Shown here in pieces: positions 8,478 through 17,993 of a stretch of 64,000 bases of DNA. Numbering within the stretch: position 1 is the first letter of the stretch; the number at the start of each line of letters is the position of its first letter. The notes below the pieces were generated by a model that did not search any database, was not told the origin of the DNA, and saw nothing but the letters and a program-made list of their open reading frames with translations. Source of the stretch: Chitinophagales bacterium (GTDB lineage Bacteria; Bacteroidota; Bacteroidia; Chitinophagales; JADIYW01); the NCBI GenBank assembly GCA_019694955.1, contig JAIBAX010000001.1, forward strand, positions 45,852 through 109,851, written 5' to 3'. The position numbers and the translations under genes were made by a program.

Positions 8478-9568
8478 TATACTGTAATACTGTTTACCAT
8501 TTCATTCATTTTTTCTAGAACAAGATTCCCATTAATAGTGTTCGTAAATCCATTGTCAGTAGTGTTTTTAGATAGTTTCAGGTCTTTTAAATCTTCAAGT
8601 ATCTTCTTTCCTAAAACTTCCGCTATCTTGACTGGGACAGCATTCCCAATCATTTTATAACCAGCAACAACACTTTCATAATAAAATATAAAATCATCTG
8701 GAAACGTTTGTATTCTTGCACATTCGCGAACACTTAGCCTTCTATATAAACTCTCTTTACCCTTAATAAATTCACGAACATTCTGCTCAATGAATTTCAT
8801 CTTTGGGGCTTGTGGATGCAGCGGAGCGTGACGACCACCTGCCTGAATTGTAAATGAAACTTCATCCCAAGACCTAACTCTATTTCTTGACATAAAAATA
8901 GAAGAGAAGCCACCAATCATATATTCATGATTAACGACTTTACATTTATCTCCATTAGTATAATTGCCTTCTTTGGCGGGTAGGACATTATCTTTCAAAT
9001 CACCTATGACTTTTTCTAATGTTATTTTGTTTTCACGTGTTGTTGGTTTAGGAAACTTGAATTTTATACCTAAATCTTTTCTGTAACCTATGAAAAAAAC
9101 CCGTTTTCTATCTTGCGGCACGCCATAGTCGGAGACATTCAACAACTCGAATGACAAATTATATCCAATGTCAGTGAACATTTGCTTTATGTTCGTCAAT
9201 GCTTCTTTATGCGCTGGTAACAACATACCCGATACATTCTCGGCCAAGAAAAATTTTGGTTTTTTATCCGCAAGTATTCGCATAAACTCATAAAACAACT
9301 GACCTCTTTTATCAGCAATTCCACGTTTCGAACCTGCTTCTGACCAACTTTGACAAGGCGGACCTCCAATTATTCCATCGCAATCAGGAACATCACTTGA
9401 CGGAATATCAACAATACTTCTTCTATCTAAGATTGTTTTTTTATGATTCTTTTCAAAGGTTTCCCAAATCTCTTTGTCGAATTCGTTTGCCCAAACGACA
9501 TCAAATCCAACATTTTCAAAGCCTAAATCGAGACCACCAGCACCTGCAAAAAATGAGACTATCTTCAT
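8477..9568 (-). CDS. DNA cytosine-5 methyltransferase, M.HaeIII-like
   Basis: A C5-cytosine methylase of 363 residues. Motifs: FAGAGGLDLGF (I, 7-17), GGPPCQSW (IV, catalytic C72), AENV (VI, 109-112), QDRKR (VIII, 152-156) and GYKMIGNAVPV (X). The target-recognition region, with NHEYMIGG, FSSIFMSRNRVRSWDE and LHPQAPKM, matches my memory of M.HaeIII closely, so methylation of the inner C of GGCC is the likely activity. It protects host DNA from the co-encoded nuclease. The last ~40 residues extend beyond the usual family end. A leftward -7 box lies 28-35 bases before the start. Confidence 0.94.
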   Translation of the reverse strand: MKIVSFFAGAGGLDLGFENVGFDVVWANEFDKEIWETFEKNHKKTILDRRSIVDIPSSDVPDCDGIIGGPPCQSWSEAGSKRGIADKRGQLFYEFMRILADKKPKFFLAENVSGMLLPAHKEALTNIKQMFTDIGYNLSFELLNVSDYGVPQDRKRVFFIGYRKDLGIKFKFPKPTTRENKITLEKVIGDLKDNVLPAKEGNYTNGDKCKVVNHEYMIGGFSSIFMSRNRVRSWDEVSFTIQAGGRHAPLHPQAPKMKFIEQNVREFIKGKESLYRRLSVRECARIQTFPDDFIFYYESVVAGYKMIGNAVPVKIAEVLGKKILEDLKDLKLSKNTTDNGFTNTINGNLVLEKMNEMVNSITV

Positions 9569-9595
9569 TTATAATAGACCTTAGCGTTATACGTA

Positions 9596-9603
9596 CAAAT
9601 TTA
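9596..9603 (-). promoter_or_regulatory. Candidate -7 box for the restriction-modification operon
   Basis: Reading TAAATTTG on the minus strand, an exact TAnnTTTG match. Transcription would begin near 9590, about 22 bases before the methylase ATG. The nearest TTTG upstream (9630-9633) is 26 bases away, longer than usual for a -33 element. Confidence 0.45.
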
Positions 9604-9711
9604 CTTAATTTTGCCTAACTTCTGACTAACAAAATGAATAATTATCAACGAATAATTGTAAGATGTCAGTATCGAACTATTGCAACATGTTCAGTGTCTG
9701 TATTAATATCT

Positions 9712-12700
9712 CTAATGAACAATATTAAACAGGGCGGACATTGCTTGCTTTTCTGTTTGTATTATTAAAATGTAGTTTCCAGTCTCTAAATTTAACGGAC
9801 GTACGTCTATATCAAATTCATGAGTACCTTGTTCGTAAAATCCCTGTTGAATATTTGAATAAACCACTTTTCCGGATATATCATATATATCCATTTTTAT
9901 ATCGTGTGCTTGGTTTAGGTTCAACGATAATGTAAATAAGCCCTTGTTGGGATTCGGACTTAAGCGCAAATGGTCAATATCACTTGCATTGTTCGCGAAA
10001 GATTCTTTCCCTGCCGAAGGCGTTATCAGTATTCCATCACTACTTCCTACAGAGGATATTAACCCGGCATTGTTTTTGCATTTTACGTTAACAAAGTATA
10101 CTGTATTCGGTGTTAAGTTTAATCCTGTTTTGGTGAAATTTTTAGCAGTTCCAACCCAAGTCCAAGTGGTAATGTTATTCATCCCCGGACTAGTACCGAT
10201 AGAATAGTAATATCCCTTTATTCCTGATTGTATGTCTACCGCTTCCGACCAATTGCCACTTAGCGAAGTTGTACTCGATTGACTATCCATGTCTATAATA
10301 GAATCAGTACCATCATTTATAATACTGGGTACGCCTGATGCTGTCCAGTCAACATTTATATAAACACCTTTTTTTAGCGAGATGAGGTTGTTTGCATCTG
10401 TTACTAAGCTCAAAATTTTCCCACCAGGTCGTGTAGTGTTGAGGTTTGTTGTCCTAATATCATTCGTAGTTGCTGCGCCAACATAAATAGGCATCATACT
10501 ATTCCTATTCTTGTATACAGAGACAAAATCTATACTAAAATTGCACTCACCGCTTCTGAAAGAAATATAATTTCCGGTGGTAATGGGTATGTCATCTGTC
10601 CAACTGGTAATAAGAACATCGTTTACATAAACATCTATTCTTCCATTGATTTTATTATAAATGATTTTAAAATCGTAATCTACTCCTGCTAGAAAAGTGT
10701 ATGGAATGTCTTTCTTTAAAGAAAATACATCATTGATGGTTTTATAGACCTGAAGTTTTCCGCCATTGTCTAATCTTGCATAAATGAAATAGGAATTTCC
10801 GCGATTTGTTAAGCTGGGGGAACTACACATAAAATGTAAGCCAGCTCTGCGGTTTGTGCCTGTTCCTGTAATGATGGCTTTGTAATGGTATAAATAAGCG
10901 CTGTCCTCATTTTGATCAACGAAGGCAGATAATATCGTATTGCCATTTGTTTGGTCGGATTGTATGAGCCTATTGCTAGCGGATGTCCACGTTCCTGTTT
11001 GGTATTCCCAATCGGTATGGATAGTCGTTTTCGCAAAATCATCGTTAAAGAAGCCATTATTTTTGTTGCAGCGCCATGTATAGTTTATATATTCTTGTAC
11101 CATGTAGAAGCGCTGATTAATGGAAGAATGAACATCATTGTCATAAAATGAAGCGGTGAAATTTTCCTTCACCCAACCCAGGTTGGCGATACTGGTAGTC
11201 GGGCGAGTGGTGTCTGGGAAGGTCGATGTCCAACTGATAACAAAACCTGTGTCAACGGTGGCACAATCTGTCCTGAATTCCAAATAAACTTTACCGGAAT
11301 TAGCAAGAATGCTGGTAGGGATATTTTTTCCTGTATATTTCCCTAGTAAAGGTGCTTGATTGTTGTTGCCATTAAAAATTAGCAAATAGTCCCAGTTTGT
11401 TTCTATATCGAAGATAGAAACATTTAATGTGACACTACTCGCGCCATTCGGAGCTATCAAAATACACTGGCGGATGTCATTTGCATAATTTCCATTTGCT
11501 CCTCCCGGATCTGTAACAGTACCTGTTGCAGTAGTATAATTAGTTATGGTAGGGTTATTGTTGACCAATGTATAAAAATACTCCCAATTCCAGTTGACAC
11601 CCGGATCTACATGGGTTTGATTAGGAAAGTGTTGATGTCCTTTTATTTTTACACAACTTCCTAAGGTGTTTAATCCGGTAGTGCCGGGACCAAAATACGT
11701 CCTCAAGCCATTGATGCCATAACCGCTGTTGATAACGTCTCTAACGATGTCGGCAGAACTGGCATACATCGCCAACGTGTACCACGAAGCATCGTCTACA
11801 AATCCTTCGTGTTCGGTGCCGATAGTATAAGGATTTTCAGAACCTACGTGCCAAGCTTTATCGGATTCCAAAACCATTTGTGTTACCTGACCATCACTGG
11901 AGCGTACTACATAATGAGAGGATGCCTGTGCAGAGCAATTTTTAAACCACGATATACAGCCGGAATAAGTGCCCTGAACGGTATGTACGGTATAGGCTGT
12001 AATAGCGGTACCATTTCTCGAACTGTAATTACAGGTGGTTGGATTCCATAATGCCGGAGCGTAATCTGTTGATAGTACTTTCGATGTTATGGATCCTTCG
12101 GGATGGTAGAAATAATCCTCCGCAATGATACTTTCTTCAGAAAGTGTTACTGACGTTGCACTCAGTACCTCATAATTAGTACCAAATGTCTTTCTTAAAT
12201 CCATTTTATAATCCGGAAAACCAAATCTGCTCTGATTGTTTTTATCTTGAATGAACCTTAAAATGGTATATAGTTGGGCATCTAAGGCAAAATTATCTAT
12301 GCCATTTTTTTCAAGTGGTAATTCACTGAGTTCTGCAAGGATGTTGAGTTGCTCCTGTGGTGTATAAGCGGTTATTCTTCTTGCAGAAAGTAGTGCCGAA
12401 TAGGCAGCAGCATATGCCAAAATATTTGTTCTGGCATCAGATTTTATCATTTGCACATCATAATGCCCCAAGGAGGCGATGGTCTTCAAGTTTTCTCTAA
12501 AAACACCTTTCCCTTCATCGAAAAGTCCCATAACACCATAGGGTAGGGGCATTCCTGTACAACTTTGTTGTTCTTTGTTTGGATCGATATGTCGTATGTG
12601 GGTTTGCGTGTAAGCAACCGCTTCCAAGATGCCTTTGGGAATGTTGGGGTATTTTTGATAGGCTTCCTTAAAGAAGGCATTGTATTGCGTGGATGGTTCT

Positions 12701-12777
12701 ATATTTTCTACCAAGGGTTGAGCTTTTATGCTGCTGATGATACAAAATAAAAGAAATACATGTAGAATTCTTTTCAT
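9712..12777 (-). CDS. T9SS-exported N-acetylmuramoyl-L-alanine amidase, multidomain
   Basis: A 1021-residue secreted protein. Order: signal peptide (1-19, ending SIKAQ); an alpha-helical segment (about 35-200, PKGILEAVAYTQTH) reminiscent of lysozyme-like folds; an amidase_2 zinc domain (about 255-400) with TVHTVQG, HYVVRSSDGQVTQMV, IGTEHEGF and GHQHFPNQTHVDPG, giving candidate zinc histidines in HTVQG and near QTHVDPG; a CUB-like domain (about 415-520); a concanavalin/LamG-like domain (about 590-770); an Fn3-like domain (about 835-930); and a T9SS type A sorting domain (about 945-1021, LSPNPNKGLFTLSLN ... GNYILIIQT). It should cleave the amide bond between muramic acid and peptide outside the cell, on the host's own wall or on other bacteria. 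Confidence 0.9.
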   Translation of the reverse strand: MKRILHVFLLFCIISSIKAQPLVENIEPSTQYNAFFKEAYQKYPNIPKGILEAVAYTQTHIRHIDPNKEQQSCTGMPLPYGVMGLFDEGKGVFRENLKTIASLGHYDVQMIKSDARTNILAYAAAYSALLSARRITAYTPQEQLNILAELSELPLEKNGIDNFALDAQLYTILRFIQDKNNQSRFGFPDYKMDLRKTFGTNYEVLSATSVTLSEESIIAEDYFYHPEGSITSKVLSTDYAPALWNPTTCNYSSRNGTAITAYTVHTVQGTYSGCISWFKNCSAQASSHYVVRSSDGQVTQMVLESDKAWHVGSENPYTIGTEHEGFVDDASWYTLAMYASSADIVRDVINSGYGINGLRTYFGPGTTGLNTLGSCVKIKGHQHFPNQTHVDPGVNWNWEYFYTLVNNNPTITNYTTATGTVTDPGGANGNYANDIRQCILIAPNGASSVTLNVSIFDIETNWDYLLIFNGNNNQAPLLGKYTGKNIPTSILANSGKVYLEFRTDCATVDTGFVISWTSTFPDTTRPTTSIANLGWVKENFTASFYDNDVHSSINQRFYMVQEYINYTWRCNKNNGFFNDDFAKTTIHTDWEYQTGTWTSASNRLIQSDQTNGNTILSAFVDQNEDSAYLYHYKAIITGTGTNRRAGLHFMCSSPSLTNRGNSYFIYARLDNGGKLQVYKTINDVFSLKKDIPYTFLAGVDYDFKIIYNKINGRIDVYVNDVLITSWTDDIPITTGNYISFRSGECNFSIDFVSVYKNRNSMMPIYVGAATTNDIRTTNLNTTRPGGKILSLVTDANNLISLKKGVYINVDWTASGVPSIINDGTDSIIDMDSQSSTTSLSGNWSEAVDIQSGIKGYYYSIGTSPGMNNITTWTWVGTAKNFTKTGLNLTPNTVYFVNVKCKNNAGLISSVGSSDGILITPSAGKESFANNASDIDHLRLSPNPNKGLFTLSLNLNQAHDIKMDIYDISGKVVYSNIQQGFYEQGTHEFDIDVRPLNLETGNYILIIQTEKQAMSALFNIVH

Positions 12778-12796
12778 GCTGATGAAGTTAGTTGAA

Positions 12797-12804
12797 CAAA
12801 ATTA
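12797..12804 (-). promoter_or_regulatory. Candidate -7 box for the amidase gene
   Basis: TAATTTTG on the minus strand, an exact TAnnTTTG match 20 bases before the amidase ATG. No clear -33 element is visible further upstream. Confidence 0.45.
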
Positions 12805-13015
12805 ATATTTTTTTTGAATTTTGAATTTTCTAATTATTCACATAAAACTATCAATAATAATGTTTTATATAATCTTCAAATGTGTAGTTGTGTAATTTGC
12901 CTATTTTTAAATAATGTAATACTATTAAAGGATGCTAGCCCGGTAGGAAACTTGTAACGAATTTTACATATCTTGCTAATTGGAACTTCTATTTCTGATT
13001 TAAATATATGCTGTT

Positions 13016-13891
13016 ATGAGAAATATTTTTTTTATCGCTTTGTTTTTTGTCGGTGTTTCAGAAAGTGTAGCGCAATTCAATGAAATAAAAATTTTGGGAA
13101 TCACCACGATTGAAAAAGACTATTATGTGGAAGGAGCAAAGGGAATAAACATCACTTATAAATACAACTTTTTGTCATTAGAGGAACAACATCATGAGGA
13201 TACAATTTTGCGTGGTGCCACCTTTTATCTGACAACCCAAATATTAGAAGATGGAATGGCTGTAACACCTTCAAAGGGTTACGCTTCTTCTTCAGATGTG
13301 CTTGAATTTCAAATTCCGCTGACAGGCGTACAGATTGAAGCCTCAAAATTCAGCAAAACTGTTGTGCAGTTTGTTCCTTACGCTTCTTTAAATATGAGCG
13401 AGGGGTCGCATAATATCCAAGTTTATACTACCGTAACGGGGAAAGATGCTTCAGGAAAGCAATGGAGAGATAGTGATACTAGTGGTAGGATATCTATTGT
13501 GAAACCGGCAAATAAATTGTTTCACTTGGATATTGATTATATAGAACTAAATACATTGAATGCTAAAGGCAACGCTTGGGACTATTCAATTTTTAAGACA
13601 GACGCTCCGGATGTTGGCGTTTCTGTAATGATTGGCAATACCGTTCTTTGGGAAAGTCAAGTAAATGATACCTATATGTTTTCAGTAGGTCCTAATTCAA
13701 GAAATATAGAGTTTGCAATTTCTGAAGGCGATAAGGTCGGTATCTTGATTCAAGATATCGACGTAATGTACCATGATTTTGTAGCAAAGTGGCTGTTTTC
13801 TACTAACGATAAAAAAATAGGAACCGGATATACCTATGATAAGTCAAAGGGTAATATTAAATCTTGCAACCTGAAATTTTCTTTTCAATAA
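13016..13891 (+). CDS. Secreted protein of unknown function
   Basis: A 291-residue protein with a signal peptide (MRNIFFIALFFVGVSESVAQ, cut after about residue 20). The mature part is beta-rich, with an N-terminal half containing ITTIEKDYYVEGAKGINITY and a C-terminal half starting near KLFHLDIDYIELN that alternates strands with acidic loops (KTDAPDVGV, QDIDVMYHD), which recalls a C2-like calcium-binding sandwich. That is a fold guess only. Probably periplasmic or surface-exposed. It is followed 9 bases later by a small membrane protein gene and may form a pair with it. Confidence 0.65.
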   Translation: MRNIFFIALFFVGVSESVAQFNEIKILGITTIEKDYYVEGAKGINITYKYNFLSLEEQHHEDTILRGATFYLTTQILEDGMAVTPSKGYASSSDVLEFQIPLTGVQIEASKFSKTVVQFVPYASLNMSEGSHNIQVYTTVTGKDASGKQWRDSDTSGRISIVKPANKLFHLDIDYIELNTLNAKGNAWDYSIFKTDAPDVGVSVMIGNTVLWESQVNDTYMFSVGPNSRNIEFAISEGDKVGILIQDIDVMYHDFVAKWLFSTNDKKIGTGYTYDKSKGNIKSCNLKFSFQ

Positions 13892-13900
13892 ACATACAAT

Positions 13901-14410
13901 ATGCATCCAATTAGAACTGTCGTAGAAGGGTTGATTAACAGCCCTATTGCTTTTCAGCAGAATGTGTCTGTGGAGAAGAAAAGCAAAATCGCTTTTGTTA
14001 TTCTTGTTCTATTTTTTGTTCCGCTTGGTGTTATGGTTATTTCTGGTGGCATATCTTCAGATACCAATCGTGTTGCCTATATTCTTTTTGGTATACTTTT
14101 GTCTATATTTCCATTTTTATTGCAGATTTTTTTGAAGCGCATCAGGGAAAACCTAATCACGCTTGTTAGTCGTGAGGGGATACAGGTGCAAAAAGGAAAA
14201 ATGTATACTTGGGAGACCCTCCATGCCATCAATTTTAATATATCTAAAGCAAAGTATGGTTCAGAAAAACAATGTTATCTCATCGACTTTCAGTTTAAAG
14301 AAGGCTATGCACGTGCTACCTACACGACTGATAAGTTTTCATATATTCTCTTTATTGCTGATCAGTTGCCAGTGAAGAAGAATAGAAAGGAAAATGCAGA
14401 ACATATGTAG
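13901..14410 (+). CDS. Small membrane protein with cytoplasmic domain
   Basis: A 169-residue protein with two membrane helices (about 29-48 and 56-76) and a C-terminal domain of about 85 residues that contains ITLVSREGIQVQKGKMYTWE, a layout typical of PH-domain-like or YdbT-type two-helix membrane proteins. No named domain is certain. It follows the secreted 291-aa protein by 9 bases and probably shares its message. Confidence 0.6.
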   Translation: MHPIRTVVEGLINSPIAFQQNVSVEKKSKIAFVILVLFFVPLGVMVISGGISSDTNRVAYILFGILLSIFPFLLQIFLKRIRENLITLVSREGIQVQKGKMYTWETLHAINFNISKAKYGSEKQCYLIDFQFKEGYARATYTTDKFSYILFIADQLPVKKNRKENAEHM

Positions 14411-14479
14411 TTCAAACAATATTTTTCAAATCGATTAAACCCTTTGCACCTTTAGCTGTCTAAAGAATAAAAGCTGCAT

Positions 14480-15385
14480 ATGAGGTGCGTAAAATTAGTG
14501 ATGTTGATTTTTTCTATGGCATTTCTTACAGGATGTCCTGATTTTAACAACTCTCCAAAGGTATTTCGATTTGAGAAAACCATCGTCATAGATGGTATAC
14601 TAAGAAGTTATACAGTTGTTTTACCTCCTAGGTATTATGAATCAGATGGTTTCTCGTTAGTGATTGCTATGCATGGTGGAGGCGGTTCTTCTACACAATT
14701 TGAAACTACCAGTAAACTAACAGAAAAAGCTAATACCGCAGGATTTATTGTTGTATATCCCAACGGTACTGGAACAATACAAACATGGAACGCAGGACAA
14801 TGTTGCGGTTATGCCATTAACAACAATGTAGACGACGTTAAGTTTATTGATATGTTAATAGATAAGCTAACAACTGATTATAAAATAAATGAAAAGCGTA
14901 TTTATGCCACCGGACATTCAAATGGTGGCATGATGTGTGATAGATTGGCGTGTGAATTATCAAATAAAATAGCGGCAATTGCGCCAAATGGTTGCACTAT
15001 GGTAACAAGTACTCCCCGTAATCCCTCAAGACCTATACCTATTTTGCATATGCACTCGAAACTGGATGAACATGTGCCGTATCAGGGTGGGTACGGCAAT
15101 GGCGTGACCGGGATTTACTGTACACCGATAGACTCTGTCTTGCAATATTGGTCTGAGATGAACGGATGTACAAAAGAAAAGCAACTGGAGGATAGTAATG
15201 CGTTATTCACATCTTATAAATGGTTCGGATGTAATAACAGTAGTATCAACTATTATCTGACCAATGATGGTGGACATGGTTGGCCCGGAGGATTGCCCGG
15301 TGGACCTTTTTCAGATATACCCTCCAACGCAATCAATGCAAACGACCTGCTTTGGGACTTCTTTAGTCAATATCAGTTACCCTGA
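14480..15385 (+). CDS. Lipoprotein esterase, LpqC/PHB depolymerase-like
   Basis: A 301-residue alpha/beta hydrolase. The N-terminus has a lipobox (FLTGC, Cys19), so it is a lipoprotein. Family features are VVLPPRYYESDGFSLVIAMHG (the HG oxyanion region), VVYPNGTGTIQTWNAGQCCG, the nucleophile motif GHSNGGM with Ser147, and a late GGHGWPGG segment that should supply the catalytic His. This is the layout of the PHB-depolymerase/LpqC/feruloyl esterase group, which hydrolyses polymer or plant cell-wall esters. Substrate is unknown. The stop codon directly abuts the stop of the convergent TlpA-like gene, with no spacer at all. Confidence 0.85.
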   Translation: MRCVKLVMLIFSMAFLTGCPDFNNSPKVFRFEKTIVIDGILRSYTVVLPPRYYESDGFSLVIAMHGGGGSSTQFETTSKLTEKANTAGFIVVYPNGTGTIQTWNAGQCCGYAINNNVDDVKFIDMLIDKLTTDYKINEKRIYATGHSNGGMMCDRLACELSNKIAAIAPNGCTMVTSTPRNPSRPIPILHMHSKLDEHVPYQGGYGNGVTGIYCTPIDSVLQYWSEMNGCTKEKQLEDSNALFTSYKWFGCNNSSINYYLTNDGGHGWPGGLPGGPFSDIPSNAINANDLLWDFFSQYQLP

Positions 15386-16546
15386 TTATTCAACAAAAGT
15401 AGAATCAATTCCCCTGCCTTGCATGAGTTCCTGAAGTTTTGCTTCCAGTTCTGATCCACGAAGATTGATGCCGACAATTTTTCCTTTATCATCCAAAAGA
15501 TATGTCTTAGGGATGGCATCTACCTGATACAATCCGGCGACGTTACTGTCCCAGCCCCTTAGTTCGGAGACATGATTGGACCAAATCAATTTGTCTTTAG
15601 CAATGGCTTCCGTCCATTGTTCTTTTTTTGTATCCAACGAAACACTGTACACTGTAAATCCATTCCTTTTATACTTGTTATATAATGCCACTACATGTGG
15701 ATTGGCTTTTCTGCAAGGACCGCACCATGATGCCCAGAAATCCAGTAATACTACTTTGCCTTTTTGTGAAGATAAAGAAATCGTATCTCCATATTGTGAT
15801 GGCAGTCGTATGTCGGGAGCAAAGCTGTTTAGTTTTAGGGAAGATGTTTCATCACCCAACATCGATTGCTTGTATCCTTTTAAGGCATCCATAAATGAAG
15901 CAACATACTTGCTTTCAGGCTTTAACTGATATAATTGGTCTAGTTTGTTAACCATATACCGGATCTCTTCAGGTTCATTCATGAGGAAATTCATGGCAAA
16001 TACGGCTACTTCTGGTACGGCAGCATCGTCAATAAATGCCTTCATGCGTAGAATGTGGTGTTGTCGATTGCTTTCTAATAGCTGTTGGAGGCTGTCGATG
16101 TTAGTCCCTCTTATTGCAGAGTCGATAGCAGAAGATATTGTAAGGTATTTTTGTTCACTAGAGTCAGCTACTTGTAAAATAGCCAGTAATTGCTCGTTGG
16201 CTTTGTCGCCACTGATGCTGTATTTTTTAGGGTCTTTTGCATTTAGTTCAATTTTTATCTTAGTGTTTTTGCCTAAATAAACAGGGATATAGTAGATTTT
16301 GTCCACCTCATATGCCAATCGATAAATCCCATCCTCGGCATATCCTTTGAATTTGAATTTCCCGTCTTCAATCTTTGCTTCTTCCAATACTACTAAGTCA
16401 GGACTAAGGAAATCTTCAATACTGATGGTGCCATGTGTATCTTTTAGTATCCCGGTAATTTGATAGCCATTGAATATGATGCTTTTACATGCTGATAATA
16501 AGATGAGACCTGCCAAACATATATACCATCCAATTCGTCTGTTCAT
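15386..16546 (-). CDS. TlpA-type thioredoxin lipoprotein with DUF4369-like N-terminus
   Basis: A 386-residue periplasmic thiol-disulfide protein. It has a lipobox (LLSAC, Cys20), a beta-rich N-terminal domain (about 25-130) of the DUF4369 type common in Bacteroidota, a helical linker, and a C-terminal thioredoxin domain with the active site WCGPC at 274-278 and a cis-Pro region (AIPKTYLLDDKG). It probably keeps periplasmic cysteines reduced or helps assemble cytochromes. The gene lies 1 base downstream of gatB on the same strand and may be part of the alaS-gatB message. Confidence 0.88.
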   Translation of the reverse strand: MNRRIGWYICLAGLILLSACKSIIFNGYQITGILKDTHGTISIEDFLSPDLVVLEEAKIEDGKFKFKGYAEDGIYRLAYEVDKIYYIPVYLGKNTKIKIELNAKDPKKYSISGDKANEQLLAILQVADSSEQKYLTISSAIDSAIRGTNIDSLQQLLESNRQHHILRMKAFIDDAAVPEVAVFAMNFLMNEPEEIRYMVNKLDQLYQLKPESKYVASFMDALKGYKQSMLGDETSSLKLNSFAPDIRLPSQYGDTISLSSQKGKVVLLDFWASWCGPCRKANPHVVALYNKYKRNGFTVYSVSLDTKKEQWTEAIAKDKLIWSNHVSELRGWDSNVAGLYQVDAIPKTYLLDDKGKIVGINLRGSELEAKLQELMQGRGIDSTFVE

Positions 16547-16547
16547 G

Positions 16548-17993
16548 TTATTGATTTAAATATTCTTCCAATAATTTTGTTGTTATCTTAGGATCGGCCT
16601 TGCCTTTAGATAGGCGCATGATATCGCCCATAAAAAGTCCGATTACACCTTTTTTCCCTTTTTTGTACTCGGCAACTTTATCCGGATACTTGGTGAGTAC
16701 CTCTTTAATATAGGTTGCCAACTCTCCTTCATCAGAACTCTGTATCAGATTAAGTGTAATAGCGAGTTCTTCCGGTTGCTTTGACGGATTTTCTACTAAA
16801 GCATGGAACAAGGTCTTTGCACCGCTTGAATTTAATTTTCCGGTATCCACCAACTCAATGAGTGTACAAAGTACCTTTGACGTTATTCCCAATGTTTGTA
16901 AGGAGCGATTTTTTTCATGCTGAATGGAGCGAACTTCCCCCATCATCCAGTTAGCTAAACTCTTATAGTTTTGTGTATGTTTGGTCGCTTCAAGGAAAAA
17001 TAAAGCGGTTTCTTTTTCAGCAGTCAACACTTTGGCATCATATGCCGTTAGTTGAAAAGTATTCATGAATGTATCTGCTAACTCCCATGGCAATTGGGGC
17101 ATTTTTTGGCGGATGCTTTCTAATCGTTCTTCTGTAATGACAACCGGAGGGAGGTCGGGCTCAGGGAAGTAACGGTAGTCATGTGCAAATTCTTTGCTGC
17201 GCAAGGGAAAGGAGGAGCCATCATTAGGGTCGAAACTGCGAGTTTGCTGTTCAATCACACCACCGGATTCCAGTAAGGCGATTTGTCGGGCAACTTCTCC
17301 ATCGATAGCACGCTTGACATTTCTGATGGAATTCATATTTTTCACTTCTACTTTCGTACCTAATTCGGTAGTGCCTTTTAAACGTATGGAAACATTGGCA
17401 TCGCAACGCATGGAGCCTTCCTCCATGTTGCCATCACAAACATCCAAGTATCTGACTAATTTGCGCATTTCCGTTAGATAGGCGTATGCCTCATCACTGG
17501 AGTGAATGCAGGGCTCAGAAACGATTTCTAATAATGGTACACCGGCTCGGTTGAGGTCAACCATCGAATAATGCTCGTCTAGCTCGTGGTTGTTCTTTCC
17601 GGCATCTTCTTCCATATGTATTCTGGTAAGATCCACTTGTTTGATGTTGCCATTGACCTCAACATTCATATATCCACCAACACAAATGGGTGTTTTATCT
17701 TGAGAAATCTGATATCCCTTCGGTAGATCGGCGTAGAAATAATTCTTTCTTTCAAACATATTAAATGGAGAAATCTGAGAATGGCATGCTAACCCAAGCT
17801 TGATGGCCATCTCAATTATTTCTTTATTTAGTTTCGGCAGCGTACCGGGAAGTGCTAGTGTTATCGCCGAGACTTGTGTGTTGGGCGGACTTCCAAAGGA
17901 AGTGTCATCTCCGGAAAATATCTTGCTTTTTGTCAATAATTGCGCATGAACTTCCAGTCCAATAACGGCTTCATATTTATCATTTATGTTCAT
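16548..17993 (-). CDS. gatB: Aspartyl/glutamyl-tRNA amidotransferase subunit B
   Basis: GatB is the kinase/transamidase subunit of GatCAB, which converts mis-charged Glu-tRNA(Gln) or Asp-tRNA(Asn) to the amide form. The 481-residue product has the N-terminal GLEVHAQLLTKSKIFSGD, RKNYFYADLPKGYQISQ, MEEDAGKN, VDLNRAGVPLLEIVSEP, EGSMRCDANVSIR, the FDPNDGSSFPLRSKEFAHDY region and a C-terminal YqeY-like tail (about 330-481, KGVIGLFMGDIMRLSKGKAD). It overlaps alaS by 4 bases. gatA and gatC are not in the window. Confidence 0.97.
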   Translation of the reverse strand: MNINDKYEAVIGLEVHAQLLTKSKIFSGDDTSFGSPPNTQVSAITLALPGTLPKLNKEIIEMAIKLGLACHSQISPFNMFERKNYFYADLPKGYQISQDKTPICVGGYMNVEVNGNIKQVDLTRIHMEEDAGKNNHELDEHYSMVDLNRAGVPLLEIVSEPCIHSSDEAYAYLTEMRKLVRYLDVCDGNMEEGSMRCDANVSIRLKGTTELGTKVEVKNMNSIRNVKRAIDGEVARQIALLESGGVIEQQTRSFDPNDGSSFPLRSKEFAHDYRYFPEPDLPPVVITEERLESIRQKMPQLPWELADTFMNTFQLTAYDAKVLTAEKETALFFLEATKHTQNYKSLANWMMGEVRSIQHEKNRSLQTLGITSKVLCTLIELVDTGKLNSSGAKTLFHALVENPSKQPEELAITLNLIQSSDEGELATYIKEVLTKYPDKVAEYKKGKKGVIGLFMGDIMRLSKGKADPKITTKLLEEYLNQ

